Origin: Hetaerina americana
Taxonomy: Eukaryota; Arthropoda; Insecta; Odonata; Calopterygidae
NCBI GenBank assembly: GCA_022747635.1
Contig: JAKTNV010000004.1
Span: forward strand, 22,939,969 to 23,003,968
DNA length: 64,000 bases
Reading direction: 5' to 3'
A program made the position numbers and the translations under genes. Positions within the stretch are counted from its first letter, which is position 1. Every line of letters starts with the position of its first letter. Shown here one piece after another: positions 47,580-59,139 of the stretch. The notes under the pieces were generated by a model. The model was not told where the DNA came from. It did no database searches and saw only the letters and a program-made list of their open reading frames with translations.

Positions 47580-48280
47580 GCCCATATCATGCCAATAATA
47601 CTGTCTTGGGATGCTATTTTTGGAGGGGCGAGAAGGAAAATGTATGGCATTTTTTAACGGCTGAAATAAAAAAGCAACGTGTGGAGAAGAGGCAACATTT
47701 AAAGAAAAAAAGACGTCTTCTGAGTCACTAGTGTCATGAAGCAACGGGAAAGGGAAAGAGGATGAGAAACGGAAATCGAAGAGATTTTTCTTTTTCGGTG
47801 TTAACGGAAGAAAATGAGGCAGTGAAGGGTGAGCGGAGACGTGCCGAGCGATGATTTTTTTGTGGAAGGTGGGAGAGCGTCGCCTTGTCGGGGGGGTTGG
47901 TGCGTGGTCTGGGGGGGGGGAGGTGGGCAACTGTGGAGGTTCGTGCGTGAGTGAACGGAAGTTTGGGGGAAGCGCAGACGAGTTCGAGGAAAAGGTCCGC
48001 GAGAGACTTAAAAGAAGGGGCGAGAGGGTAAGATGGGTTACGCAGATGGGTGACGAGAAAAAGGCGTCTCCCATCGTCTTGTAAAAAGCATGAAAATCCA
48101 ATAAAAATATTTCCCCTCACCAGTTTCCCTCCAGAGGCAATTCTTCCAGGAGGGAAAGATGTGTTTGAATGAGTGACAGAGGGCGAGGTTTGTGTTCCGG
48201 TTCGGAGAACTTTCTGGTGGAAATCGAGAAAAAGATTTGCACATGTGTGTCCAAAAAGAAGAAACAAAAGTTTCCAGGGG
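47580..48280. other. purine-biased GC-richer island
   Basis: The plus strand is long-range purine-rich, with a run of about 10 G near 47911-47920. Open frames up to 177 codons on the minus strand reflect this strand bias (Ser/Pro/Phe-rich products) and have no family motif. Confidence 0.4.
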
Positions 48281-48371
48281 TTTCGAAGCTAATGGACGGT
48301 ATATTTTTTATCACATGTGCAACCTTGAACGTGTCTCGATGATTTATGGCTACTGCGCTCGACAAACAGTA

Positions 48372-48395
48372 GAGATGACGCCGTAGCGTCGAAAC
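48372..48395 (+). ncRNA. hammerhead-like hairpin with mutated box
   Basis: gagatga, then a perfect 5-bp stem GACGC/GCGUC (its first bases shared with the box), then GAAAC. An outer CGACAA/UUGUCG pair encloses it. The box differs from CUGAUGA at two positions. The tail after GAAAC (ttgtcgtacctgtaataaag) parallels that at 33988-34050. There is no room for a canonical stem I, so I do not expect activity. Confidence 0.3.
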
Positions 48396-50149
48396 TTGTC
48401 GTACCTGTAATAAAGTGGTGGATTGGAACAAAGTGTTTCTTTTTCATTTACGATATTAGATTTGATACTTATAAAACCCATTGGAGAAGTAGTTGGATAC
48501 AATTCACCGTTTCTTGTTTGTTATTATTCTTAAAAATATTTTGAAACACGAAGAAAGAGATGGCATTTAAGGTATGTATTTTTTCTTTGGCGGAGGTGTT
48601 TTCAGAAAAAAATACGTACTTTTGTCTCCTGTGTATACTGAAACCGCGTTTATCGCATTTAAACACAATTTTGAGAAATGAAAATACTTACCATATTCTT
48701 AAAATATTATAGAAAATGAACCTGAAAGCATAAGACTCATTGAAAGCATTAACATCCAATTTTATGACATTTATAAAAGTATTCATTCAACAAATTAGGG
48801 ATTTCTGTGATATTTCACAATACAGCATCGAAAGCTTAAGACATATGTTTAATTGACACAATATGGTTAATGACACAAGGGTGGCACGACTTGTTGATTT
48901 AAGTTTTACTGAATCTTAGTATTGCATAAATAAAAAAATTACTTTAATATCTAGTAAACATCATCTCCCAAAGGAGGCTCGGAGTTCTTATTGGTTGAGT
49001 ATACCAAAAGTATCAGAGGAGTTATATACAATAAAGCTTTAAGTAACCGAATTGCATTATTTTATTCAATGGTCTGCTGCATGTTAGCCAAAATGCCTAC
49101 GAGTTTAATGGTTAAATCAGTTCGGTTCCTTAATCTGGATTAGTTAAAATTTTGGTGGAATGGGAAATTTACAGTTTTTCATTATAAAGTAAAAAGGTTC
49201 TTCTCATTTCTAATTAGAGACACGCAGCGTGAGTGAAAAAAGTATTTTAAGGTAAAATATTATATTATTTATCCACCCAAAAACATCAAATAATGGATTT
49301 TTAAAAGCTGTCATGAGCATTGTTAGACACCAACTAAATGTTCATATCTATAAAAAACAGGTAATATCTATAAAGTAATGTTATGGTGAATAAAGGGTAT
49401 TAATCTGGTTGAAGGACTTCACTTTATTTACATAATTATTTTATTCTGTTGATGAAATTATTTAGTTTAGTCAAATTAATATCACTCAAGTAACCGTAAC
49501 AGAAGCATAAAAAATTTTCAATTTTATTCCGATAGTTTATCTTAAATCTCATTAAACATCTAAAAAAATGAGAAATTGGTTGCCATTAGCATCCTATCAT
49601 TTGGTAAGTGAAACGAAGAACGCTTTATGTTTAACATCAAATGATAATATGCATTCCTTATTTCGCAAGAGGTCACGAGTTTACATTAGTTTACATTAGC
49701 CTTAATTTACCCAAAGGATTTAGGTAATAATTCAGCACAAAATACATATCCCAGTTACGGTAAACATAATGAAGTATAACAGTAAGTTTGTTTTGCAAAG
49801 GAGAATGTTTTCGCAGAAACATCTTAGCTTATCTTGCTTGGTTATCGGGAATACGATCCCGCCTTACGATCTTACTCCCATATTTCCGCTCCTGATGATT
49901 TTTTAATTATCCAAGGAACCAAAACGATAGCACCATTCTCTAAAATTACTAAAAGGCGTTAATAGTTTAACTTTCTTGGAAAAATTGCTGTACTACAGAC
50001 TTCTATGCTCGCGTCAGGCTGTATAGGAGAGACAACCGCACTGAGATGTATACACCAATAAATAAAAATTGACCCGAGTTTGCAAACTCTTTTCCAGGAT
50101 TAAAAAAAAAGAAAAGCGGAACGTCCACAAGGCATAGCTTATGGGCTCC
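48396..50149. other. AT-rich non-coding stretch
   Basis: No feature supported. Confidence 0.5.
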
Positions 50150-50790
50150 CGGAAGTGGGAGTGGAGAAAGAAGAGAGGGAATACTGCCTCACTGCGCCAG
50201 GGGGAGGCTTCCTTTTAGTCCCTTCAGCACCACTAATTGGCCGCATAAATATGTACGGGAGCTCGAGGCAAAAAAAAATTAAGTGCGGTTGATGCATGCC
50301 TGAACTGGGCTGTTGATGTTGAGAAGGGGGGCAGGGAGGTTAAAGCAAAAGGGAAAAGAGATGGGAAGAGAGCGAGGTGGAGAGAGTGGGAGAATGGCTG
50401 AGAGCATGAAGGAAGATAGGGGAGGGAGTGGGCTGGGAAGGATGGAACGAGGGAGTCGGCAGCTGCTTTGCAAAAGTTTCGGCAAAGGGTCTTCCGTATA
50501 CACCGACCTGCGGAACGTTGACGGCGTTGCAAAGGCTTTCGGGGGATCGCGTGGAAAGGGTTTTTTAGGTAAAAGGAGTCAAAAAGATCGATATTCGAGG
50601 AGTTTAGGGACACTTAGAGATGAAAACTTTTTGGAGGTCGATCTCCTTAAAAACTCCTCTCTGAGGGTGGCTAAACGTGCCACTGCCTTGTTACTATCCC
50701 CGGCATCGCACAGGAGGTGTTCACGAGCTTAATTAATGGCTCCTTCATCTCGTGCGAGAGAAAGAGTGGTCGGGAAAAGCGGTCGGAAAG
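50150..50790 (+). other. GC-rich island ending in a candidate first coding exon
   Basis: A GC-richer, purine-biased island runs to a start codon at 50736 in a good context (aattaATGG). Eighteen codons follow (MAPSSRARERVVGKSGRK) and then a consensus donor, AAAG followed by gtaagt at 50791. Island, ATG and strong donor together suggest a promoter with a first exon that splices in phase 1. The longer frame upstream (50313-50732) is purine-tract derived and has no motif. No second exon was found downstream within the window. Confidence 0.35.
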
Positions 50791-51699
50791 GTAAGTGAAA
50801 GTTCCCCGAAATAACTCGTCCGGAAATTATCCTTACGCAGAAAACATTTAAATTACTTTCGCGATGACCTCTCGCTCCTTCCTCGGGGAATCAAACCAAC
50901 GTAAACACCTCAAACTGCATAAAAGAATAAATATAACAATCTGTGCTTACATGCTGTATTTACTACATTTAGATTGCACCGTACAATTAAACTGAAGAAG
51001 GATAACTCTAAAATTGATGTTTTGGGACCGTTACCAATTCACACGAGTCTGACGCAGCAAATTAATTTCGTTTATTCAATGAAAAATGCACTGGATTAAT
51101 CTGTTTGTGAACTGTATTTTCCCAGAACATTGGACGTTTTAACAAAAGGTGACATACTTAAGATCATTGTACACCACTATGATTTTGATTTTTACAAGAC
51201 CATTGACCTAAGAGTGGGGATAGAAATATATTCTTTTGCTCGATTGTAAAATTTAACAAATAAGTAAAATGTAACTTGTAAACTATCAATTACATTAATA
51301 GCATCTTAGTAAACAATAGATCATTTTAGAGTGAATGCAACAATTCAATTTCCTTGGATATCTTTAGAATAGTTAGTCGAGTGACAATTGTTCAGTTGGC
51401 TTTTTGAGATTTAATGATATATCGAGAGCCCATATGACGACCCTATATGACAACTGATGTAATAAAAGCTATGTAACAGATTTTTAAATGCCTGTCAATA
51501 GCTGTAAAATTCGTAAATTACCCTTAGACCTCTCACACAAAAATGCAATCAACAAGCTGGGGGATAGGGCGAAAAGAAACTTGTCTTGGCTAACTAAGCA
51601 TATATATATATATAAAGATGAAAACGCAGTCTCTAAACCTTAGATGCCAGAGTCTGAAATTTATCAGGAAGGGTCCTTTAGTGGTTCCGTTGAAACGGA
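50791..51699. other. AT-rich non-coding stretch with a short (TA)7 at 51601
   Basis: Nothing beyond the short TA tract. Confidence 0.5.
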
Positions 51700-51990
51700 A
51701 AATTAATATGGAACTCTATAGCACCTGTTCCATTCAATACGTGCGGATAAATTGGCAAGCGATGCACGAGAAGGATTGGAGGCTAAAGAGAAAGTAGGTG
51801 TGATTTCTTTATATGAATTAGATTTGCTGATGATAGGGTGTTCCCCGTCAGCCAAAGGGTAACAATCATTACTTGGTAAATTAAAGAATCAGTGCGATAG
51901 GTAGGGAAAGAGAATAAATCATTAAAAGACGAAGGCATTGAGATTCTCAACAAATAGGAAAGCTAAGTTAAATATTAAAGTCTGATATTT
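51700..51990 (+). pseudogene. scrap of an RTE-like reverse transcriptase
   Basis: Across two frames the segment parallels the palm region of the LINE at 21.8 kb: DAREGLEAKEKVGV, then RFADDRV (FADD motif C encoded at 51823-51834), SAKG, KLKNQCDR, and KALRFSTNRKAKLNIKV. Several stops and shifts interrupt it. It comes from a different, older copy; the ADD aspartates remain and the rest of the element is gone. Confidence 0.6.
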
Positions 51991-52828
51991 ATTTAATATT
52001 TAGGAATTCAAATATAAGTTTATATCAATAATCTGGGTCAAATATTATTTATATGATTTATTCTTATTCCAAATATCATGAATCTCATGTTATCGACGGT
52101 GACATTAATTGAATTATTATGAACATTATATTAAACAACCTCTTGGAATGCAAATTAATAAAATAAACTTTGTATTAAATACAAAAATGTGTATGCTTAA
52201 ACATAAAAGAACTACCAGGGAAAAAGAAAATTTTCACGGCATGAATGCAAATTAAAATTTCAACTACCACGATAAGGTCCCATTTTCTGGGAAGGCAACT
52301 ATAATAGTTTAAATGATCGAGCACCTAAGTTATCAGCCGCGATTCCCAAAATCATTATCAACTCTCCGATTAACACTGTGCGTATAAACGCCATGATTTG
52401 CTGACGTAGCAAATACTTAATGCAGACTGATGATTCAAATGAATGCTCTTCGAAGCTTTAAGTATAACTAAAGTTGACTATTTAGATACTGAGCATAATT
52501 TACTCCGCATTAACCGTAAATTCGGAATCAAAATACACCATACCGGCAAAATATGACCCCAAAATTTCTCACTAAAGCTGCATAGGGTTTTATTAATACT
52601 CATGAAAGGATATTGGCTTCAAATGTTTACACCCATCATTACAATGGGTATGATACCGCCAAAAACATTACACTCGATCATTGAGGTTTGTGTATCCTAT
52701 TTAATCCGAAGGAGATATCTGAGAGATCGGTAAATCTCCCGCAGAACATTGGAATTGTGGCTCTCACGAAGGGATCGTCTTGAGAGCACAATATCAATAC
52801 GATTGAAAAATAAGATTCAGGCTATATA
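51991..52828. other. AT-rich non-coding stretch
   Basis: No feature seen. Confidence 0.5.
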
Positions 52829-53581
52829 CGAGGGTCATCCGGAAAGTAGTACCCGTTCGTGAAATAAAGACACAAAAGTAAATATTAACAAACATAAAAA
52901 ATTTTATTTGAAAGAGGATACTTTAAACTACTTCTCAACATAATCTCCAAGCAAATTAAGGCATTTGTCATAACGTGTGACAAGTTTCTGTATTCCTGCT
53001 GCATAGTCCTTCGCCGCCAGCTCATTGAGATACGCGAGGGACCCATCTTGCACAAATATTTGCATAATGCAGATGGTGTTTAACAATTTCATGAACAATT
53101 GTTCGAGAAACATTGGGAAAATGCTCACAGATGTCATCAATTGTGACGCGCCGATCGTTCCTCACGAATTCGTCAACTGAGCTCACCAGTTGGTCTGTAA
53201 TGACAGACGGTCTCTCCGAACGCTCATCGTCGTGTGTATTCCCCCTCCCCATGTTGAAGTTGCGACACCACCGCCGAACAGACGACTCGTCCATTACATT
53301 GTCTCCATACACCTCCTTTAATTGGCGATGAATATCACATGGGCGAACGTTTCTTGCATTGAGGAATTTAATCACTGCCCTCACTTCACAACTGGCGGCG
53401 TTCTCAATTTTTTTAAACATTGTAAACAATCACAGAAACAACACAGGCAATGCTAGCGTCACGCAACTTGGCTCAGAGAAGGCAGACAAGCCACTGAAGC
53501 TATCTGACCTCGTCCAGCGGCTACTCGCGTCGTCAGCACTTCATGCGGCACGAACGGGTACTACTTTCCGGATGACCCTCG
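52829..53581 (-). mobile_element. internally deleted mariner, family 2, copy A
   Basis: A 753-bp element with about 33-bp inverted repeats starting cgagggtcatccggaaagta, flanked by TA at 52827-52828 and 53582-53583. The transposase reads on the minus strand. Only the DNA-binding half and the last 30 residues remain, joined at one junction. Copy B at 55225-55977 has the same length and junction, in the opposite orientation. The intact TIRs suggest recent mobility, driven by an autonomous relative elsewhere. Confidence 0.92.
53022..53420 (-). CDS. isolated DNA-binding domain of mariner transposase (132 aa), copy A
   Basis: The ATG at 53420-53418 opens 132 codons. The first HTH (about residues 10-50: CEVRAVIKFLNARNVRP, then a DIHRQL helix) is followed by SSVRRWCRNFNMGR, the GRP-type linker ERPSVITDQL, and the second HTH (about 90-120: IDDICEHFPNVSRTIVHEIV). 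It ends at the linker motif ARWVPR plus VSQ and a stop. A full mariner transposase is about 345 residues with a D,D34D catalytic domain after WVPRxL; here that domain is absent. The product could still bind the TIRs. It differs from copy B at two residues only. Confidence 0.7.
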   Translation of the reverse strand: MFKKIENAASCEVRAVIKFLNARNVRPCDIHRQLKEVYGDNVMDESSVRRWCRNFNMGRGNTHDDERSERPSVITDQLVSSVDEFVRNDRRVTIDDICEHFPNVSRTIVHEIVKHHLHYANICARWVPRVSQ

Positions 53582-55133
53582 TATATTGAATAAAACGATA
53601 CCTCTACGCTCACGACCCCAAAATTAATATCAAAAAAAGACCTCAAAAACATATTACATAGTTTCTTCTAAAAACGGTTAGCCAATAGACGCTGCTGATT
53701 GAGTCACTGATTCTGAGATATGTGGGTTTCGAAGTATCCTGCATTAGGAAAGATGTTTTACTGCTCAAGCTTTGCTATTGAGAGTCTCTAGGAACGAAGT
53801 ATAAGAAATATGTGGAGTAAGTTCGACGCAAAAGAGAAAACCATTGAGTCACATAAAAATCTTTTGTTTGTCATTACTTAAATAGTCTTTAAAAGGACTA
53901 TTCCCAAGGCTTGTTTCACTTTTACACTAAGCACTGCCTCTATGCTATACCCTTACCTCAATTCAGAATTATAAATATAACAATTCATTTCGTATCACTT
54001 CAAAATTTGATCATTCATGTATCATGATTTGTGAGGTACATCAATTGAAATATCCTCCTCCTCCAATCTCGAGAAACTCCTTTCAATTGCAATTTGATCA
54101 AACAATGAGCATCTACACATTCCACATATAATTTACATATATTTTAGTTTCTATCAGAAGATATGGAATCTTTTCATTCATTCATTCTCCGAAGAATGCG
54201 CATCAGAATACCCATTCTCATTTAGGAAATAATCAATTTTCCACGCTACTGCTCCATAACCAAGCCCGCCGCATTCAGCCTAATTTCTCTAAACTTGTGG
54301 GTTGCTTACGATCCTATAATGCAAAGAAAAGCAATTCAACCGACGATAACCCCACCCATTGTTAACATTATCTTTCCAAGTGAATCAAGAAACTAAATTT
54401 TCCGAGCAAAACTTTACTTTGAATCAACTCATTAAAAATAACCACCCTTTGAATTCCTTCCTTTGCTAGGCTCTCGTTCTCGAATATAAAACCCACCCTT
54501 ATTTCGTATTCCACCAATCATTATCAATTCTCTCATCATCTCTCCTATCATTTTGTAGTTCCTCTACTCCCCATCTTTTCCCATTCCAATACATTAGCTT
54601 GTTTAATCACATATTTCGACTACTCCCATCTCCTACCGAATGCCCCACGTTTACGACCAATATAATTCAACACTCTACACTTAACAATTCACACAAGCCT
54701 GCTTTAATGCAGCCCTAAACCTTATCCATTAAGAAATGAACTCCTCCTGAAATTACAGCATTGTCTTAATGGTCTCAATAATTTTTCAATTTTACCTAAA
54801 ATACTAGAAAGGTTCTACTGTTTCTTGTTTTCTATATTAAAAAAAATTAGGATTGAAGAGTACTTTTTGTCATTCGTGTATATTATCTAGGGTTTTCTTT
54901 ATACCTATGTCGTACTGAATAACCTTTCACTGTTTGGGAATTTCCTTGACTAATGAGCCTATGAATCTGCGAGGGTATTCAAACTAACGTCCCTTGGTTA
55001 CTTATTCAATAAAACCTTTAAAATTGTTAATTTAATTGAACTCTTCCAACTTGCATATTACATTTAAATAAAAATATTTATAACGCGTCTTCATATCATA
55101 TTTACTGGAACTCATAAAAGTTTATTCTCATGC

Positions 55134-55140
<7 letters not shown>
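53582..55140. other. AT-rich spacer between the two inverted mariner copies
   Basis: No gene or repeat recognised in this 1.6 kb. Confidence 0.55.

Positions 55141-55224
<84 letters not shown>
55141..55224. repeat. (TA)n-(CA)n microsatellite left of mariner copy B
   Basis: About 38 TA units lead into cacacaca immediately before the TIR. The right flank, from 55978, reads tgtgtgtatatatata, the inverse complement of this junction. Confidence 0.95.
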
Positions 55225-55225
<1 letters not shown>

Positions 55226-55977
55226 GAGGGTCATCCGGAAAGTAGTACCCGTTCGTGCCGCATGAAGTGCTGACGACGCGAGTAGCCGCTGGACGAGGTC
55301 AGATAGCTTCAGTGGCTTGTCTGCCTTCTCTGAGCCAAGTTGCGTGACGCTAGCATTGCCTGTGCTGTTTCTGTGATTGTTTACAATGTTTAAAAAAATT
55401 GAGAACGCCGCCAGTTGTGAAGTGAGGGCAGTGATTAAATTCCTCAATGCAAGAAACGTTCGCCCATGTGATATTCATCGCCAATTAAAGGAGGTGTATG
55501 GAGACAATGTAATGGACGAGTCGTCTGTTCGGCGGTGGTGTCGCAACATCAACATGGGGAGGGGGAACACACACGACGATGAGCGTTCGGAGAGACCGTC
55601 TGTCATTACAGACCAACTGGTGAGCTCAGTTGACGAATTCGTGAGGAACGATCGGCGCGTCACAATTGATGACATCTGTGAGCATTTTCCCAATGTTTCT
55701 CGAACAATTGTTCATGAAATTGTTAAACACCATCTGCATTATGCAAAAATTTGTGCAAGATGGGTCCCTCGCGTATCTCAATGAGCTGGCGGCGAAGGAC
55801 TATGCAGCAGGAATACAGAAACTTGTCACACGTTATGACAAATGCCTTAATTTGCTTGGAGATTATGTTGAGAAGTAGTTTAAAGTATCCTCTTTCAAAT
55901 AAAATTTTTTATGTTTGTTAATATTTACTTTTGTGTCTTTATTTCACGAACGGGTACTACTTTCCGGATGATCCTCG
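55225..55977 (+). mobile_element. internally deleted mariner, family 2, copy B
   Basis: Same 753-bp structure as copy A, transposase on the plus strand, TIRs intact except one change near the right end (gatgatcc for gatgaccc). The flanks are not a simple TA duplication: left ...tatatacacaca and right tgtgtgtatata... form an inverted repeat that extends the TIRs. Near-identity with copy A and the shared junction show a single progenitor. Confidence 0.92.
55386..55784 (+). CDS. isolated DNA-binding domain of mariner transposase (132 aa), copy B
   Basis: Same product as copy A apart from Ile for Phe in the WCRNxN segment and Lys for Asn just before ICARWVPR. Starts at the ATG at 55386 and ends VSQ-stop at 55784 right after the WVPR linker. 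The C-terminal tail (NELAAKDYAAGIQKLV ... GDYVEK, to 55878) lies in another frame, so it is not translated in fusion. That both copies keep the frame open while the rest is gone may reflect youth or selection. Repressor function is only an inference from known truncated transposases such as P-element KP. Confidence 0.7.
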   Translation: MFKKIENAASCEVRAVIKFLNARNVRPCDIHRQLKEVYGDNVMDESSVRRWCRNINMGRGNTHDDERSERPSVITDQLVSSVDEFVRNDRRVTIDDICEHFPNVSRTIVHEIVKHHLHYAKICARWVPRVSQ

Positions 55978-58900
55978 TGTGTGTGTATATATATATATAT
56001 ACGTACCCTTAAAATTTTAAAAATATTTAGTTGATAGTTATGGTTCATAAAAATAAGCCTGCTAAATGTGTATGCAATATAAACTCTGTTAAACACAATT
56101 AGCTTAAAACAAAGAAGATGTAATATAGCTCTATGTATGATGGAATATCGGAGCACCAAAGTATATTTATCTCAAAAGAAGCTCACCTAACAAAATAATT
56201 CTTTGTGTTCTCTCCGCGGTTTGCTTTAAACGAATGTGACAAGGGAGGGTGAAAAAAATCTTTCTAGAGAAAAAGAAGACAAGCTAATTCAAGTTCCTGT
56301 CACCCGATGAAATGAAACGGTTTGTCTACAAGGCAATATCGAAAGTAAGGAAAGTTTTTAAATTACATTAAACCTTGTTTTTTTAGAGCCAGGAAGGTAC
56401 CCAATGAGTTACCTAATTTTTGGTTCTAATATTATTGTTACATCTAAAGTTTGTATTTTCTCAAACCAAGAGCAGTAAAATATTGTCATCACGGATTAAT
56501 ACTAAACCTGAAAATTAATAACCCTCCAAAAGCGAAAATTCGCTTCTTTATTGATTATTGAACACAGACAGCCATTGCCATCGTGAGAGAGTTGAAAACC
56601 ATTTATAAAACTAAAACTACACTCAGCATATACAAAACTACACAGAAGGCAAATTTGCTACGAGATCAAAATACTCATTACCAAAATTGAACATAATAAC
56701 TTCAATAGACAGTGGACAGTGTACGCATATATAAGTTTAGGTAAATTTCAGCTGTAAGGTATTATGAACCCACGGTAAAACTTATCATATGAGTGTGGAG
56801 GCCTCAGATGACATACGCATGATACGTGTAAATTAATGCTTATATCATCTGCCAAGCCAAAGAATCGAGTCCGAGCCCTACTAAATAGCATGGAAGTAAA
56901 TGCACCACCGAAATAATGAGATACCATAGTTTAAGAGAAAACTTCATTAAATACACTGAAATTCGCACTTAGAGGATGTATTTCACGTTTTTCGGACTCC
57001 CCTTATAGAGATCTTGTAATTCTGATATAACAGTACCTTTGTTTATGATTGGGGATATTTTAACTTCATTCCAAAATTAAGTTCAATCGACCAACATTTT
57101 TTCTCAACCAAAATACCAAAACTTGTTTATTTTTAAGAAATTTAGCTGCATAACATGAGACTTTTTTAAATACATTACGAATGACTATGAATAAAGTTAT
57201 TTAATGCTGGGTTGGTATCGCGATACTAAAATTATTAAGTTACCGATTGTATGTTCTCACCTACGATAGTTACTGGCACCATTTCACGAAAGTACAACCT
57301 AGACATTAGGTCTGACATTTTTGCAAAGTAAGTTCATCATCCTTGTGATGAATTTATATCATTTTATATCTATAGACAGCAAAACAAGGTGTAGTAGAAC
57401 CACCAGACTATTTTTAAACGTTTCCCTTCACCTCATGATCCAAAATCCCATATCCTTAAATAATTATTTTAGAGCTACATGCAAAACATCTACTTCTAGT
57501 AATATGCGTGGTAATTCGATTATACAATTAATAACGTCCAAGCATCCGAAAAAATTGAATACCTGAGTGCATCATAAGTGGATTAACATGCAGGGACTGA
57601 AACGAGGATAATTGAAGAAGTGATTAACTTTTGATCAGCCAACGAAACGCATCGACTATCTTTGAAGACGAATCCATTACGCGAAGGAACCGCAATTATA
57701 CTCTTGTGACTGCCCCCATTCCAAGAGAGTATAAGCTTAAATCGTCGATTTCTTAAATGGCGTGGAACACCATTTGTTAGGTCTCTCAGGGAAAGCTTAA
57801 GCAGAAGGAAAGGAGGGAGAAAAGAAGATTCTCCGGAATCGGAACTTCCATTAAATCCCTTGAGTTTCACCGATATTTATTCCTACGAGCGACGAGGGAA
57901 TGTAATGGCCTCAGGGCTTCTTAATTTCAAGAATTTCTAGACCTCAATCTCGGGAAGATGCTTGGCGACCACAATTTATCCTCCTACCATCAGTTCTTAT
58001 ATAACTACTGCCACGCAAATGTCCTTAGGACAACCCTAAATCAGATGAAGATATCGATTATGGCAACCGTATCATGCATTTAAAGATAATAAAAGTACGC
58101 AAAAAAGCGTTCATTATTAAAGAGTAGGGTTAACAGGCAGGTATTATTCTTGACGCCCTAAGCATCAAATAATCTGCTTCGTTAATGTTTACTTTTGATA
58201 AACTGAAATATGTCTTAATGTTGGTTTTTATTGATAGACTATGGTATAGAGTGTCACAGGTGAATATTCAAAGTGTTCATGCTTTATTATCTGCTTAGGT
58301 ATCATAGCTGCAGTGTACTTTGAGATACCATTCCATTTTAAAGACAGGCATAGCCGTCAATACATAATAATACCAAATATCTCTTACTTTCTTCGAAAAC
58401 CCACTGTATACCCCGACATTACTAAAAAAGACAAATGTCTCCATCTTTAGAATTGATATTTACAAAGTTTAAATAGTACTAAAGTATGAAAATTCAATTG
58501 TTATTAATATGTAATTTATGACTGCCTAAATTTGATTTAATCTAATAACATTTTGTTAAACTTTTTTATTCTAGCTAATATACTTAAAAAATAACAATAA
58601 AAAACGTAAAATTCAATATTACTTTACAAAGACTTAGTATAAATGTATATTACTTTTTATATTCAACAATATAGAGCTACCAAATCCCTATTTATGGAAG
58701 TAAATACTCAAAAATATCAATTTCAGTTCGAGAACAGGAGTACATTTTGGGGTAAAAACATGAATTTCAAATTTTTCATGAACATTTTTCAAAAACATGA
58801 ATTCATATACCCAACAATATGATGGAAACGACCGTAGTCGCAGCCTGCATTTACAGCCAGAGAACTGTTTAGTAATTAAAACTATAAAAACATATTAGAA

Positions 58901-59139
58901 GGAAAAAACACCGAGAGGGAGATGGTGTCTCGATAACATCGTACCGTTATTATAGAGTTAACTCCAAGTATTTCATCAGCAAGGCTGGGGAACATGTAAG
59001 TTCTTCAAAAACTTCAACGTAATAAGTTTATGCGAAATTAAATTAAGAAATCAAGGGAAGATATCCATTTCAACGGAGCAACAATAGCAAAACCTCGACC
59101 GCTGATACAATTGTTGAAGCTGACAAGTCCCTCAAACTG
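55978..59139. other. AT-rich non-coding stretch
   Basis: It begins with the TG/TA tract beside mariner copy B. A modestly GC-richer piece at 57590-57980 holds a 95-codon minus frame with no motif known to me. Otherwise nothing is visible. Confidence 0.5.

Noticed and set aside
47574..48267. Overlapping minus-strand frames of 175-177 codons
   Set aside because: Two different frames are open over the same purine-biased tract, which indicates stop scarcity and not coding.
50313..50732. 139-codon frame upstream of the candidate exon
   Set aside because: Gly/Arg/Glu-rich product of a purine tract; no motif; open frames on the opposite strand too.
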